This document shows positions 33,295 through 41,603 of a stretch of DNA of 64,000 nt, piece by piece; position 1 is the stretch's first letter, and each line of letters starts with the position of its first letter. Below the pieces are notes generated by a model. The model searched no databases. It was given only the letters and a program-made list of their open reading frames with translations, and was not told the DNA's origin. The stretch lies in contig CBDDBU010000014.1 in NCBI GenBank assembly GCA_965226045.1, positions 1 to 64,000 of the forward strand, written 5' to 3'. The position numbers were made by a program, and so were the translations under genes. This DNA comes from CBDDBU01 sp965226045. GTDB taxonomy: Bacteria; Pseudomonadota; Alphaproteobacteria; VGEJ01.

Positions 33295-34587
33295 ATGGCC
33301 AACCAACTGTTCACCGACGTTTCGGTTTTCGATGGCACGGGCAAGAAGCCCTTTTCGGGCGAGGTGTTGGTTCAGGGCAACCGCATCAAGAAGGTCGCCC
33401 GCGGCAAGAGCAAGATAGAACGCCGTGGCGTCGACGTGATTGATGGCGAGGGCGCCTTCCTGATGCCGGGACTCGTCAACTGCCACAGTCACACCACTTA
33501 TCTCGACACTTCTAGCCTTGCGGAAGTTGGCGACATTCCGCCGGAAGAGGCAACGCTGAAGGCGGCGCATAATGCCCGAATCCAACTTGACAACGGCATG
33601 ACTGCGGTGGTTAGCGCTGCGGCTGCTAAACCGCGAATGGACATTGTCCTTCGTAATGAAATTAATTCTGGAAGGATTCCTGGTCCGCGTATGAAGGCAT
33701 GCACACCTCAATTGATCTCCACTGGAGGTCCGTGGGATGCGCGACAGATGCATATGCACCATGAATCTTTCGAAATTACGTGTGATGGGCCGATTGAGTT
33801 TCGCCGCGCCACGCGTGAGATGATCCGTGAAGGTGTTGATATCGTCAAGTTGGCGATCTCAGGTGATAATAGTACTCACCCTCATGCGGCTGAAGATATG
33901 ACAACGTGGGCCGAGGATGAGATAGCAGCAGTGATGGAGGTTGCTCAGTCGCGTGGGGTATGGGCTTGCTCCCATGCGCGGGGCGATGATTCGATTCGTT
34001 TGTCGATCAAGTATGGCATTCAGATAATTCACCACGCCACTTATCCGAGCGAAAAGACTCTTGATTCCTTGGAGAAGCGAAAACATAAGCATTATGTATG
34101 TCCCGCATTTGGCGCTATTTACACGGCGTTACATGAAGCGTCAGATTGGGGTGTGACTCCTGAGTTTGCTGAGACTGCAGGCTATGCTCGTGAACTTGAG
34201 GTTGGTTGCAAGACTATGATGAAAATGCACAAGCGGGGCATTAAGGTTCTGCCCTATGGCGATTACGGCGTTGCCTGGAATCCGCACGGGACCGACAACC
34301 GCGACCTCGAGCACTTCGTCAACCTGGTTGGCTTCAGCTCGGCTGAAACCTTGATGATGGCAACCATGTGGGGCGGTGAGGCTTTTGCTTTCGGTGGCAC
34401 GCCGGAAATGGGCCAAGTCAAGGAAGGATTCCTCGCCGACCTCCTGTTGGTCGATGGCGATCCGCTCGCCGACATCACTATCATGCAGGACAAGGACAAT
34501 TTCCTGATGATCATGAAGGACGGCGAGTACCACAAGGCGCCGCAGCGGCGGCGCACGGCGCGGCGGCGCGTGGCGGCGGCCGAGTAG
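33295..34587 (+). CDS. Metal-dependent amidohydrolase, paralogue 2 of 4, with a low-GC core
   Basis: A 430-residue copy beginning MANQLFTDVSVFDGTGKKPF. Metal residues are conserved: NCHSHTTY, VDIVKLAISGD, ACSHARGDDS, IIHHATYPS and PYGDYGVAWNPHG. The tail is QRRRTARRRVAAAE. From about 33485 to 34260 the codon usage changes sharply, with many AAT, GAT, GTT, CTT and AGA-like choices and roughly 50 percent GC in hand-counted lines. Both ends return to GC-rich usage close to the neighbouring paralogues. The gene looks like a recombinant. It is intact and has its own GGAGG ribosome site. Confidence 0.92.
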   Translation: MANQLFTDVSVFDGTGKKPFSGEVLVQGNRIKKVARGKSKIERRGVDVIDGEGAFLMPGLVNCHSHTTYLDTSSLAEVGDIPPEEATLKAAHNARIQLDNGMTAVVSAAAAKPRMDIVLRNEINSGRIPGPRMKACTPQLISTGGPWDARQMHMHHESFEITCDGPIEFRRATREMIREGVDIVKLAISGDNSTHPHAAEDMTTWAEDEIAAVMEVAQSRGVWACSHARGDDSIRLSIKYGIQIIHHATYPSEKTLDSLEKRKHKHYVCPAFGAIYTALHEASDWGVTPEFAETAGYARELEVGCKTMMKMHKRGIKVLPYGDYGVAWNPHGTDNRDLEHFVNLVGFSSAETLMMATMWGGEAFAFGGTPEMGQVKEGFLADLLLVDGDPLADITIMQDKDNFLMIMKDGEYHKAPQRRRTARRRVAAAE

Positions 34588-34647
34588 GCCCGGCCCGGCC
34601 CGACCGGCGGCAGGCGATCGCTTCGGTCGGGCGAGGGAGACGGACAG

Positions 34648-35937
34648 ATGGCGAACCAGCTCTTCACCAACGTGTCGATCTTCGACGGCAGCGGCAAGAA
34701 GCCGTATTCCGGCGAGGTCCTGGTCCAGGGTAACCGCATCAAGGAAGTCGCCCGCGGCGGGAAGAAGATTCGGCGCGACGGCGTCAAGGTCGTCGACGGC
34801 GAGGGCGCGACCCTGATGCCGGGGCTCGTCGATTGCCACAGCCACCTGGCCTACACCGATATGCCGACATTGACCGCGATGGGTGACGTGCCGCCCGAGG
34901 AGAATATGCTGATCGCGATGCGCAACGCGAAGGCGGTGCTCGATCATGGCATCACGGCGGCGGTGAGCGCGGCATCGAGCAAGCCCCGCACTGACATCGT
35001 GCTGCGCAATGAGATCAACTCAGGCCGCGTCCCGGGGCCACGTTTCCGGGCCGCCACGCCGCAGTTCGTCTCGACGGGCGGTCCGTGGGATCCGCGGCAA
35101 ATGCACATGCACCATAATGCCTTCGAGATTGTCGCGGACGGGCCGATCGAATTCCGCCAAAAAGTGCGTGAGATGATCCGCGAGGGCGTCGATATCGTGA
35201 AGCTCGCCATTTCCGGCGATGGCTTCGCTGATCACGCGCCCGAGGACACGACAACGATCGCCGAGGACGAGATCGCGGCGGCGGCCGAGGTCGCTCACTC
35301 CCGCAGCATACGTCTCGCCGCCCACGCCCGGAGTGATGCCTCGATCCAGGCCAGCATCAAGCACGGGATCACCTTCGTCCATCATGCGACCCATGCGTCC
35401 GAGAAGACGCTGGACATGCTGGAGAAGGCCAAGGACAAACACTATGTGTGCCCGGCGGTCGGCATTATTTACGCGACCCTCAATGAGGCTAGTGACTGGG
35501 GCGTCGATCGTGAGTGGGCGTTGGCGCACCGACTCGACCGCGAACTCGAGATCGGCTGCGAGACGATGATGAAGATGTTCAAGCGCGGTATCAAAGTCAT
35601 GCCCTACGGCGATTACGGAGTGGCATGGAACCCGCACGGCACCGACAACCGCGACCTCGAGCACTTCGTCAGCCTGATCGGTTTTACCCCCGCTCAGACA
35701 TTAATGATGGCAACCAAGTGGGGTGGCGAGGCCTGGGCCGGCGACGACCCGATCGAGTTCGGCGAGGTCAAGGAAGGCTATCTCGCCGACCTCTTGCTGA
35801 TGGACGGCGATCCGCTCGCCGACATCACGTTGTTCCAGGATCAGGACAACTTCTTGATGATCATGAAGAACGGCGAGTACCACAAGGCGCCCAGGCGTCG
35901 TCGCGTGTTGCGGCGGCGTGTGGCCGCCGCCGAATAG
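34648..35937 (+). CDS. Metal-dependent amidohydrolase, paralogue 3 of 4
   Basis: A 429-residue copy beginning MANQLFTNVSIFDGSGKKPY. Active-site landmarks are DCHSHLAY, VDIVKLAISGD, AAHARSDAS, FVHHATHAS and PYGDYGVAWNPHG. The tail is PRRRRVLRRRVAAAE. It is closest to paralogue 4, sharing EKAKDKHYVCPA and GLARE-type segments such as TKWGGEAWAGDDPIE. Substitutions between the copies gather in the loops around the second and third metal motifs, so substrate preference may differ. Confidence 0.92.
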   Translation: MANQLFTNVSIFDGSGKKPYSGEVLVQGNRIKEVARGGKKIRRDGVKVVDGEGATLMPGLVDCHSHLAYTDMPTLTAMGDVPPEENMLIAMRNAKAVLDHGITAAVSAASSKPRTDIVLRNEINSGRVPGPRFRAATPQFVSTGGPWDPRQMHMHHNAFEIVADGPIEFRQKVREMIREGVDIVKLAISGDGFADHAPEDTTTIAEDEIAAAAEVAHSRSIRLAAHARSDASIQASIKHGITFVHHATHASEKTLDMLEKAKDKHYVCPAVGIIYATLNEASDWGVDREWALAHRLDRELEIGCETMMKMFKRGIKVMPYGDYGVAWNPHGTDNRDLEHFVSLIGFTPAQTLMMATKWGGEAWAGDDPIEFGEVKEGYLADLLLMDGDPLADITLFQDQDNFLMIMKNGEYHKAPRRRRVLRRRVAAAE

Positions 35938-36012
35938 ACGGGGCGCGGGCGAAAGGCGCTTAAACCGACAGCAGCGGGGCCGTCCGCCCCGTCAACGGAA
36001 GGAGACAGAACG

Positions 36013-37302
36013 ATGGCCAATCAACTTTTCACGAATGTTTCGATCTTCGACGGCAGCGGCAAGAAGGCATATAGCGGCGAGGTCCTGGTCCAGGGCAACC
36101 GCATCAAGAAAATCGCGCGGGGGGGCAAGAAGATCCCGCGTAATGGCGCCAAGGTCATCGATGGCGACGGCGCTACCCTGATGCCAGGGCTCGTTAACTG
36201 CCACGCCCACCTCGCGTACTGCGATACGGCCACGCTTTTTGCCCTCGGCGATATTCCGCCTGAGGAGAACCAGCTGATCGCGATGCACAATGCGAAGACG
36301 GTTTTTGATCACGGCATAATCGCTTGTGTCAGCGCCGCCTCGAGCAAGCCACGTACCGACATCGTTCTGCGCAACGAAATCGACTCGGGTCGTATTCCGG
36401 GTCCGCGTCTGCGCGCCGCCACGCCTCAGTTCGTAACCACGGGTGGGCCGTGGGATGCCAATCAGATGCACATGAAGCACGGGTCTTTCGAGATCGTCGC
36501 TGATGGACCGATCGAATTTCGCAAGAAAGTGCGCGAAATGATCCGCGAGGGTGTTGATATCGTGAAGCTCGCCATTTCTGGTGACGCATTCATCGAGCAC
36601 ACGCCGGAGCATTCGCATACCTACTCCGAGGACGAGATCGCGGCGGCGGTCGAAGTCGCTCATTCCCGCGGCAAGCGCCTCGCGGCACACGCGCGCGCCG
36701 ACGCGACAATTCAGGCCTGCATCAGGCATGGGATCACCTTTATCCATCATGCGGAGCATGCGTCCACCAAGACGTTGGACATGCTGGAGAAGGCCAAGGA
36801 CAAACACTACGTGTGTCCGGCGATCGGTATCATCTACGCGACTCTGCATGAGGGTAGCGATTGGGGCGTCGATCACGATTATGCGGTTGCCCACCGCTTC
36901 GATAAGACGCTTGAGCTTGCTGCTGCAACCACAATGAAGATGTTCAAGCGCGGCATCAAAGTCATGCCCTATGGCGATTATGGGTTCGCGTGGAATCCCC
37001 AGGGTACGGACAACCGCGACCTCGAACACTTCGTCAATCTGATCGGCTTCACGCCGGCACAGACCCTGATGATGGCGACCAAGTGGGGTGGCGAAGCGTG
37101 GGCCGGTGACGATCCGGTCGAGATGGGCGAGGTCAAGGAAGGCTATCTCGCCGACCTGCTGTTGATGGACGGCGATCCGCTCGCCGACATCACGCTGTTC
37201 CAGGATACGGACAACTTCCTGATGATCATGAAGAACGGCGAATACCACAAGGCGCCGCAACGGCGTCGCGCTGCTGGCCGTCAGGTCACCGCCGCCGAGT
37301 AA
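36013..37302 (+). CDS. Metal-dependent amidohydrolase, paralogue 4 of 4
   Basis: A 429-residue copy beginning MANQLFTNVSIFDGSGKKAY. The HxH motif is NCHAHLAY (Ala for the usual Ser), followed by VDIVKLAISGD, AAHARADAT, FIHHAEHAS and PYGDYGFAWNPQG, where Gln replaces the His of the NPHG found in the other three. The tail is QRRRAAGRQVTAAE. These changes near the metal centre suggest a different substrate or altered activity. The gene is the last of the array and is followed by a strong terminator. Confidence 0.92.
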   Translation: MANQLFTNVSIFDGSGKKAYSGEVLVQGNRIKKIARGGKKIPRNGAKVIDGDGATLMPGLVNCHAHLAYCDTATLFALGDIPPEENQLIAMHNAKTVFDHGIIACVSAASSKPRTDIVLRNEIDSGRIPGPRLRAATPQFVTTGGPWDANQMHMKHGSFEIVADGPIEFRKKVREMIREGVDIVKLAISGDAFIEHTPEHSHTYSEDEIAAAVEVAHSRGKRLAAHARADATIQACIRHGITFIHHAEHASTKTLDMLEKAKDKHYVCPAIGIIYATLHEGSDWGVDHDYAVAHRFDKTLELAAATTMKMFKRGIKVMPYGDYGFAWNPQGTDNRDLEHFVNLIGFTPAQTLMMATKWGGEAWAGDDPVEMGEVKEGYLADLLLMDGDPLADITLFQDTDNFLMIMKNGEYHKAPQRRRAAGRQVTAAE

Positions 37303-37323
37303 CACATCGGCGTGTTTATCTGG

Positions 37324-37357
37324 GGCGCCTCCGCAACCGCGGAGGCGCCTTTCTCTT
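37324..37357 (+). terminator. Rho-independent terminator after the amidohydrolase array
   Basis: An 11-bp perfect stem, GGCGCCTCCGC (37324-37334) with GCGGAGGCGCC (37339-37349), a 4-nt AACC loop and a T-rich tail TTTCTCTT. It lies 22 nt after the last amidohydrolase stop and separates that array from the SRPBCC gene. Confidence 0.9.
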
Positions 37358-37391
37358 ATTATACTTCGGGGGACGGCGAGAGGAGCGTTAT

Positions 37392-37943
37392 ATGGCGATG
37401 GTGGTGGTGACGGCGGACATCGACCTGTCGGCGCGCACGGTCTGGGACATGGTCGGTGATTTTGCTGCGATCGCCAAATGGCACCCGCTCGTCGAAAGCT
37501 GCTCGATCTCGTTCAAGGACGCGACTCAACGCCATCTCATCATGGTCGATGGCGCGACGTTCATCGAACAATTCGAGGGCGCCGATTATGGCGCGCGCGC
37601 CCACCACTACTCGATTGTCGAGGGGCCACTACCGGTGGAGGGCTATCGCGGCAGTATGCGCGTGCTAGATCGCCAACGCGGCAAGGCCGCGCGGGTCGAG
37701 TGGTCGAGCAAATTCACGGTCAGCGCCGACGAAGAGGCCGTCGTTGAGCGCATCGCGGCTTTCTACGAGAGTGGCCTCGAGGGCTTGAGATCGCGGCTCG
37801 CCGCGGCCGATCGCGCGACGAAACGAAAGGCCGACAGAAGGGCGGCGCGTGCCGCGAAGGCGAAAAAGCCGGCGGCCAAGTCCGCTCGCACCGGAGAGGC
37901 CCCGCCCAAGAAACAGGCCGCGAGCGGCTACGGGAAGGCCTAG
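37392..37943 (+). CDS. SRPBCC (START-like) family protein with a basic tail
   Basis: A 183-residue helix-grip protein. Residues 1 to about 135 form the SRPBCC domain (VVTADIDLSARTVWDMVGDF, IAKWHPLVESC, GPLPVEGYRGSM, ARVEWSSKF), usually a hydrophobic ligand pocket as in polyketide cyclase/dehydrase proteins. The last 45 residues are Lys/Arg/Ala rich (KRKADRRAARAAKAKKPA...), unlike the usual domain end, and resemble a nucleic-acid-binding or charged tether. It has its own ribosome site (GAGAGGAG) after the terminator. Confidence 0.85.
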   Translation: MAMVVVTADIDLSARTVWDMVGDFAAIAKWHPLVESCSISFKDATQRHLIMVDGATFIEQFEGADYGARAHHYSIVEGPLPVEGYRGSMRVLDRQRGKAARVEWSSKFTVSADEEAVVERIAAFYESGLEGLRSRLAAADRATKRKADRRAARAAKAKKPAAKSARTGEAPPKKQAASGYGKA

Positions 37944-38102
37944 TGCCTTCTTCAGCCTCGTCGGCTCCTGCGACGAGTGGGCGCGGCGAAAGAGCAGGAT
38001 CAGCGATCAGAATGGCGGGGCGCGCGCGGTTGACAAGCGAGTCGGGCTTCGGCTTCGTTAGGTCGAGGCAGTCCTGACCAAGCACGACAGACCGGAGGCA
38101 CC

Positions 38103-39029
38103 ATGAGCATGCGCGCGAACGAGCGGGTGGTTTACCTCAACGGCGAGATCGTCCCCGAGAGCCAGGCTTCGATCTCGTTTCGCGACCGGAGCTTCCGGTA
38201 CGGCGACGGCGCCTTCGATACGACGCGCACCTTTGGGCACCGTATTTTCAAGCTTGAGCCGCACGTCGAGCGCTTCTTCAAGACCCTCAAGTACCTTGAC
38301 CTCGATCCGGGCCTGGGCCCCAACGAGTTCATCGCCATCACCGAGGACGTCCTCGCCCGCAACCTCCATCTCCTCGATCGCGAAGACGACTACTGGGTCA
38401 CCCAGCGGGTCTCGCGTGGTGTCGAGACACCGGGCGGCGATGTTCATGAATCGGGAGGTCCGGTGGTGATCGTCGAGTGCACGCCGCTGCCCTTGAAGGC
38501 GCGCGCGCATTATTTCCGCGACGGCATCGAGGTGATGGTGCCGTCCGTGCGCCGCGCCGCGCCCGACGCCATCAATCCGCGCGCCAAGACCCACAACTAT
38601 CTCAACCTGCTGCTTGGCCACCAGGAGGTGCGGCGCTACAACCCCGAGGCTTGGGCGATCCTGCTCGATCATCACGGCAATCTGTCGGAGGGCGTCGGCT
38701 CCAACCTATTCATCGTCGAGGATGGCGTGATCGCCACGCCGCAGGACCTTTACGTCCTGTGTGGAATCAGCCGCGAGACGGTAATCGATCTCGCCGGCGA
38801 GATCGGTATCACGGTCGTCAAAAAGGACATCGACCTTTACGACGCCTATAATGCCGACGAGGCTTTCATCACCTCAACCAGCTTCTGTGCTTGCCCGGTC
38901 GCAAGCGTGAATGGCATGAAGGCAGGTGATGGCCGTGTGCCGGGTCCGGTCACCCAGCGCATCATGGATGCCTACCGCCAGCTCGTCGACTACGACTTCG
39001 TGGCGCAATATTTGAGACACCTGGACTAA
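38103..39029 (+). CDS. Class IV aminotransferase (branched-chain/D-amino acid type)
   Basis: A 308-residue PLP enzyme of the IlvE/Dat family. VYLNGEIVPESQASISFRDRSFRYGDGAFDTTR is the N-terminal domain (shown here as NGEIVPESQA and YGDGAFDTTR), the PLP lysine lies in NPRAKTHNYLNLLLG, and LSEGVGSNLFIVEDG and CGISRETV follow. Typical branched-chain enzymes have 300-310 residues, so this is complete. Sequence alone cannot separate branched-chain from D-amino acid substrates. The gene opens a run of amino-group and redox enzymes that ends at 42601. Confidence 0.88.
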   Translation: MSMRANERVVYLNGEIVPESQASISFRDRSFRYGDGAFDTTRTFGHRIFKLEPHVERFFKTLKYLDLDPGLGPNEFIAITEDVLARNLHLLDREDDYWVTQRVSRGVETPGGDVHESGGPVVIVECTPLPLKARAHYFRDGIEVMVPSVRRAAPDAINPRAKTHNYLNLLLGHQEVRRYNPEAWAILLDHHGNLSEGVGSNLFIVEDGVIATPQDLYVLCGISRETVIDLAGEIGITVVKKDIDLYDAYNADEAFITSTSFCACPVASVNGMKAGDGRVPGPVTQRIMDAYRQLVDYDFVAQYLRHLD

Positions 39030-39044
39030 GAGGGACGTCCACCG

Positions 39045-40364
39045 ATGACGACCACTGCGGCCTTGCACAACATCTCCATCGAATCGGCGCTGGCCGAGGC
39101 CGAGCAGGACTACATCGCCGCCAATCCCCTCAGCGCCGCCCAATGGCGGACCGCCTGCGAGGCACTGCCCGGCGGTAACACCCGCAGCGTTCTCTTCTTC
39201 ACGCCGTTTCCGCTGGTGATGGCGCGGGCCGAGGGGGCGCATCTGTGGGACCTCGACGGCCATTGCTACACCGACTTCCTCGGCGACTTCACCGCCGGTC
39301 TTTATGGCCATTCCAACCCGCTGATCCAAGAGGCCGTCCGCACGGCGCTTGCCGACGGCATCTCGCTCGGGGCGGCCAACGTCTACGAAGAGGAGCTCGC
39401 TCGTGCGGTGTGCGCGCGCTTCCCCTCGATCGACTTGGTGCGGTTTACCAACTCGGGCACCGAGGCGAGCCTGATGGCGGTGCTGGCCGCCCGCGCTCTT
39501 ACCGGCCGCGACAAGGTGATGGTCTTCGAGCGCGCGTATCACGGCGGTGTGTTCGTGTTCAAGGACGGCGGCTCGCCGATCAACCTGCCGGTCGAGTGGG
39601 TGATGGCGCGCTACAACGAGATCGAGAGCACCGTCGCGCTCATCGACCGCCACGCCGCCGATCTCGCCGCCATCGTGGTCGAACCGATGATGGGGGCGGG
39701 CGGCTGTATTCCGGCCGAAACCGCTTTTCTCGAGGCGCTGCGCGAGCGGGCGAGCCGTCACGGCGTGATTCTGATCTTCGATGAGGTGATGACCTCGCGC
39801 CTCGCGCCAGGCGGCTTGCAAGAGGCGCTCGGCGTCACCCCCGACATGACCACCCTCGGCAAATACCTCGGCGGCGGCATGACCATCGGCGCGTTCGGCG
39901 GCCGCGCCGACATCATGAAGAAATTTGATCTGCGTCAGCCCGACGCGCTGTTCCACTCCGGCACCTACAACAACAACGTGCTGTCGATGGCGGCCGGCAC
40001 CGTCGGCCTGACGAAGGTGTTTACGCCCGAGGCCGCGACCGAGCTGAACGCGCGCGGCGATCGGCTGCGCGAGCGCCTGAACGCCTTGGCGGCCGCGAGC
40101 CCTGTGCCGATGCAGGTGACGGGACGCGGTTCGATGATGAATGTGCACTTCCACACCACGCCGATCCGCCGGCCCGAGGATGTCGACACGGCCGACCAGG
40201 TCGCGATCAACCTGTTCCACCTCGACATGCTCGGCCGCGAGAAGTATCTGCCACGCCGCGGCTTCATGAGCCTATCGCTGCCGCTCACCGACGCCGACGT
40301 GGATGCCTTCGCGGCGACCGTCCAGGAATTCCTTGAGACCCGCGCCCCCGTGCTGGGCGTCTGA
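39045..40364 (+). CDS. Class III aminotransferase (glutamate-1-semialdehyde aminomutase-like)
   Basis: A 439-residue PLP enzyme. LPGGNTRSVLFFTPFPLVM and TNSGTEASLMAVLAARALTG are the family landmarks, IFDEVMTSRLAPGG is the Asp-containing cofactor site and the catalytic Lys is in MTTLGKYLGGGM. It resembles HemL in the GNTRS segment, but the window has no other heme genes beside it, and class III enzymes of catabolic clusters look the same. I therefore do not call it HemL. It starts 15 nt after the class IV aminotransferase and ends 3 nt before the SDR gene. Confidence 0.88.
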   Translation: MTTTAALHNISIESALAEAEQDYIAANPLSAAQWRTACEALPGGNTRSVLFFTPFPLVMARAEGAHLWDLDGHCYTDFLGDFTAGLYGHSNPLIQEAVRTALADGISLGAANVYEEELARAVCARFPSIDLVRFTNSGTEASLMAVLAARALTGRDKVMVFERAYHGGVFVFKDGGSPINLPVEWVMARYNEIESTVALIDRHAADLAAIVVEPMMGAGGCIPAETAFLEALRERASRHGVILIFDEVMTSRLAPGGLQEALGVTPDMTTLGKYLGGGMTIGAFGGRADIMKKFDLRQPDALFHSGTYNNNVLSMAAGTVGLTKVFTPEAATELNARGDRLRERLNALAAASPVPMQVTGRGSMMNVHFHTTPIRRPEDVDTADQVAINLFHLDMLGREKYLPRRGFMSLSLPLTDADVDAFAATVQEFLETRAPVLGV

Positions 40365-40367
40365 CCG

Positions 40368-41114
40368 ATGGCCGCGATCGCTGTCGTTACCGGCGCCAGT
40401 CGCGGGATCGGCGCCGCCACGGCTGTCGCGGCGGCCCGGGCCGGCTATGACGTTTGCGTCAACTACCTGAACAATGCCGAGCGGGCGGCCAGTGTGGTCG
40501 CCGAGGTGGAGCAGCTTGGCCGTCGCGCCCTCGCGGTCCAGGCGGACACGGCCGAGGAGGCCGATGTGGTGCGGCTGTTCGCGACCGTGGATGCCGAGCT
40601 CGGGCGGCTCGATGCGTTGGTCAACAACGCGGGCATCGTCGGCCCCGGCTGTCTGATCGAGGATATAGTGGCGGCCGACCTCGCCCGCGTGCTGATGACC
40701 AATCTCGCCGGCCCGTTCATCTGTGCTCGTGAGGCGGTGCGGCGGATGGCGCTGAGGCACGGTGGCGCGGGCGGCGCTATCGTCAACATGTCGTCGGCCG
40801 CCGCCAAGCTCGGCAGCCCGTTCGAATTCATCCACTACGCCGCCTCCAAGGGGGGGCTAGAGAGCTTCACCACAGGCCTTGCCAAGGAAGTCGCCGCCGA
40901 GGGCATTCGCGTCAACGCCGTACGACCTGGCATGATCGACACCGAGATTCACGCGAGCGCTGGCATGCCCGATCGCTGCGAGCGGATCGGTCCCACGGTG
41001 CCGATGAAGCGGGTCGGCACCGCGGCGGAGGTGGCCGAGGCCGTGATCTACCTCCTGTCCGAGCGCGCGTCCTATGTGACGGGCGCGGTCATCGATGTCT
41101 CGGGTGGGCGCTAG
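40368..41114 (+). CDS. SDR family oxidoreductase (3-oxoacyl reductase-like)
   Basis: A 248-residue classical short-chain dehydrogenase. TGASRGIGAATA is the cofactor loop, NNAGIVG the structural motif, IVNMSSAAA with Ser, and YAASKGG the catalytic Tyr and Lys; VIDVSGGR ends the chain. The N-terminal VCVNYLNN suggests NADP preference by the general pattern for this family. The substrate is not known. The gene is tightly packed between the class III aminotransferase and a GNAT, as in one transcription unit. Confidence 0.93.
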   Translation: MAAIAVVTGASRGIGAATAVAAARAGYDVCVNYLNNAERAASVVAEVEQLGRRALAVQADTAEEADVVRLFATVDAELGRLDALVNNAGIVGPGCLIEDIVAADLARVLMTNLAGPFICAREAVRRMALRHGGAGGAIVNMSSAAAKLGSPFEFIHYAASKGGLESFTTGLAKEVAAEGIRVNAVRPGMIDTEIHASAGMPDRCERIGPTVPMKRVGTAAEVAEAVIYLLSERASYVTGAVIDVSGGR

Positions 41115-41117
41115 GCC

Positions 41118-41603
41118 GTGGACGTGACGATTCGCGCGGCGCGGCCGGCCGACGCCGAGACGGTGGTCGAGATGATCCACGCCCACGCCGGCGAGGACGA
41201 TCATGGCGGCTGCTGTCGCATCACGGCCGAGGATATCCGCACCCACGGCTTCGGCGAGCGCCCGACCATCGAGGCCCTGGTCGCCGAGCGCGCCGGCGAG
41301 GCAGTCGGGTTTCTGCTCTTCTTCACCAATTTCTCGAGCTGGGAGGGCAAGCCGGGCCTGTTCGTCGAGGATCTCTACGTCCGCGAGGACCTGCGCGGTC
41401 AGGGTATCGGCCGCCGTCTGATGCGCGTGCTCGCCCAGCTCGCGGTCCAGCGCGGCCACGTCCGCATCGACTGGGCGGTGCTGGAGCGATCGCGCGCACG
41501 TCGCTTTTACGAGGGGCTGGGCGCGGTGTGGATTGACAAGTGGCTCACCTACCGGCTGACCGGCGACGCGCTCGCCGCGTTTGGCGGCGAAGAGGCGGCG
41601 TGA
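41118..41603 (+). CDS. GNAT family N-acetyltransferase
   Basis: A 161-residue Gcn5-type acetyltransferase. It has DVTIRAARPADAETVVEMI at the start, VEDLYVREDLRGQGIGRRLMRVL with the acetyl-CoA pyrophosphate loop (RGQGIG), and IDWAVLERSRARRFYEGLGAVW with the terminal tyrosine, here split for length. The start is a GTG. It is 3 nt after the SDR gene and overlaps the dehydrogenase start by GTGA, so it is co-translated. Substrate is unknown; polyamines or amino acids are common for this subgroup. Confidence 0.9.
   Translation: MDVTIRAARPADAETVVEMIHAHAGEDDHGGCCRITAEDIRTHGFGERPTIEALVAERAGEAVGFLLFFTNFSSWEGKPGLFVEDLYVREDLRGQGIGRRLMRVLAQLAVQRGHVRIDWAVLERSRARRFYEGLGAVWIDKWLTYRLTGDALAAFGGEEAA

Noticed and set aside
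38030..38058. Promoter with perfect TTGACA upstream of the class IV aminotransferase
   Set aside because: TTGACA at 38030-38035 is perfect, but at 16-19 nt downstream there is no acceptable -10 (CTTCGT/TTCGTT).
39045..40364. Calling the class III aminotransferase hemL
   Set aside because: The GNTRS segment is HemL-like, but many catabolic class III enzymes share it, and its neighbours are aminotransferase, SDR and GNAT genes rather than heme genes.
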